Positions 6,283 through 6,394 of a stretch of 6,394 nucleotides of DNA are shown one piece after another. Position 1 is the first letter of the stretch, and every line of letters begins with the position of its first letter. The DNA is from Candidatus Woesearchaeota archaeon (GTDB taxonomy: Archaea; Nanobdellota; Nanobdellia; Woesearchaeales; UBA11716), in contig DUKR01000136.1 in the NCBI GenBank assembly GCA_013329175.1, forward strand, positions 26,693 to 33,086. Reading direction: 5' to 3'. The position numbers and the translations under genes are program-made. The notes below the pieces were generated by a model. It was given only the letters and a program-made list of their open reading frames with translations. It searched no databases and was not told the DNA's origin.

Positions 6283-6334
6283 TAGTGCGCTGCATTGCCG
6301 CCCATCCTTCAACCACGCAGGTAGCAGCGCTCTA
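6283..6334. repeat. Strong inverted repeat (10 pairs plus one mismatch)
   Basis: TAG-T-GCGCTGC (6283-6293) is matched by GCAGCGC-T-CTA (6324-6334): seven G-C-rich pairs, one T-T mismatch and three more pairs, around a 30-base interior. Within the interior, TGC (6296-6298) and GCA (6317-6319) can extend the pairing. No protein-coding explanation covers it, so it is either an RNA stem or a protein-binding site. Confidence 0.6.
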
Positions 6335-6365
6335 ATACTGGGGCGATGGACGCAACACATGCCAT

Positions 6366-6392
6366 GCTGCCTGCGCAGCCCGAGCCGTTTTT
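6366..6392 (+). terminator. Hairpin followed by T5 at the right edge
   Basis: GCTGC (6366-6370) and GCAGC (6375-6379) form a five-pair stem with a four-base loop, and a T5 tract follows at 6388-6392. Archaeal termination depends on the T tract more than the hairpin. It could end a transcript that includes the inverted repeat at 6283-6334. The nine bases between stem and T tract weaken the case. Confidence 0.25.
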
Positions 6393-6394
6393 GT

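Larger units (their letters stand above)
6112..6394. other. Right-end region without a recognisable gene
   Basis: Two open frames on the minus strand cross this stretch, but one runs antisense through the whole second tRNA exon and both encode unfamiliar sequences; I do not call them. On the plus strand nothing of gene length is open. The stretch holds an imperfect tandem repeat (6161-6195), a small hairpin AATGTT/AACATT (6261-6279), a strong inverted repeat (6283-6334), and a GCTGC/GCAGC hairpin (6366-6379) followed by T5 at 6388-6392. A structured RNA on the + strand is possible, but there is no clear TATA box in front of it. Confidence 0.5.

Noticed and set aside
6012..6305. Minus-strand open frame of 97 codons
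   Set aside because: It runs antisense through the tRNA intron and 3' exon. Its CRWRDLNSRPL segment is the typical spurious translation of the complement of a tRNA T arm.
6299..6351. tRNA-like fragment on the minus strand (seven-pair GTCCATC/GATGGGC stem and a TTAGAGCGCT shared with the tRNA D arm)
   Set aside because: Only about 52 nt separate the ends, the D stem does not pair and there is no T arm; the shared ten bases can be chance.
6166..6360. Minus-strand open frame of 64 codons
   Set aside because: No ribosome binding site, no familiar motif, and it overlaps the inverted repeat and tandem repeat region; it looks like chance.

Overview
The window looks archaeal. A CAU-anticodon tRNA is interrupted right after the anticodon by a 52-nt intron whose ends fold into a bulge-helix-bulge. 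TATA boxes sit where archaeal promoters would have them, GGTG/GTGAT-type Shine-Dalgarno sequences precede the starts, and Arg codons are mostly AGG/AGA. The lineage cannot be fixed from the sequence, and I see no mobile element, CRISPR array or phage gene.

Layout, all genes on the + strand. Positions 1-345 are non-coding as far as I can tell: an unexplained stretch ending in a T8 tract (106-113), then a clear TATA box (261-269) and a short carA leader with a possible 16-codon leader ORF. carA (346-1422, TTG start) and carB (1449-4655) follow with a 26-bp gap and encode a complete glutamine-dependent carbamoyl phosphate synthetase, feeding pyrimidine and arginine synthesis. After 71 bp with a weaker TATA-like sequence come a calcineurin-like metallophosphoesterase (4727-5524) and, 10 bp later, a HIT-family nucleotide hydrolase/transferase (5535-5945), probably one operon. 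The HIT stop codon lies inside the TATA box of the intron-containing tRNA (5978-6104), which ends at a T6 tract. The last 290 bp contain no convincing gene, but one strong inverted repeat (6283-6334) and a hairpin followed by T5 at the right edge could belong to an unannotated structured RNA.

How the genes work together: CarA hydrolyses glutamine and channels ammonia to CarB, which uses two ATP and bicarbonate to make carbamoyl phosphate. The phosphoesterase/HIT pair looks like an independent unit, and its substrates cannot be read from sequence. Most of the window is ordinary housekeeping DNA. The parts most worth a second look are the carA leader (leader ORF, T7 tract, Shine-Dalgarno complement), the tRNA intron, and the inverted repeat at the right end. 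No new multi-gene system is evident.
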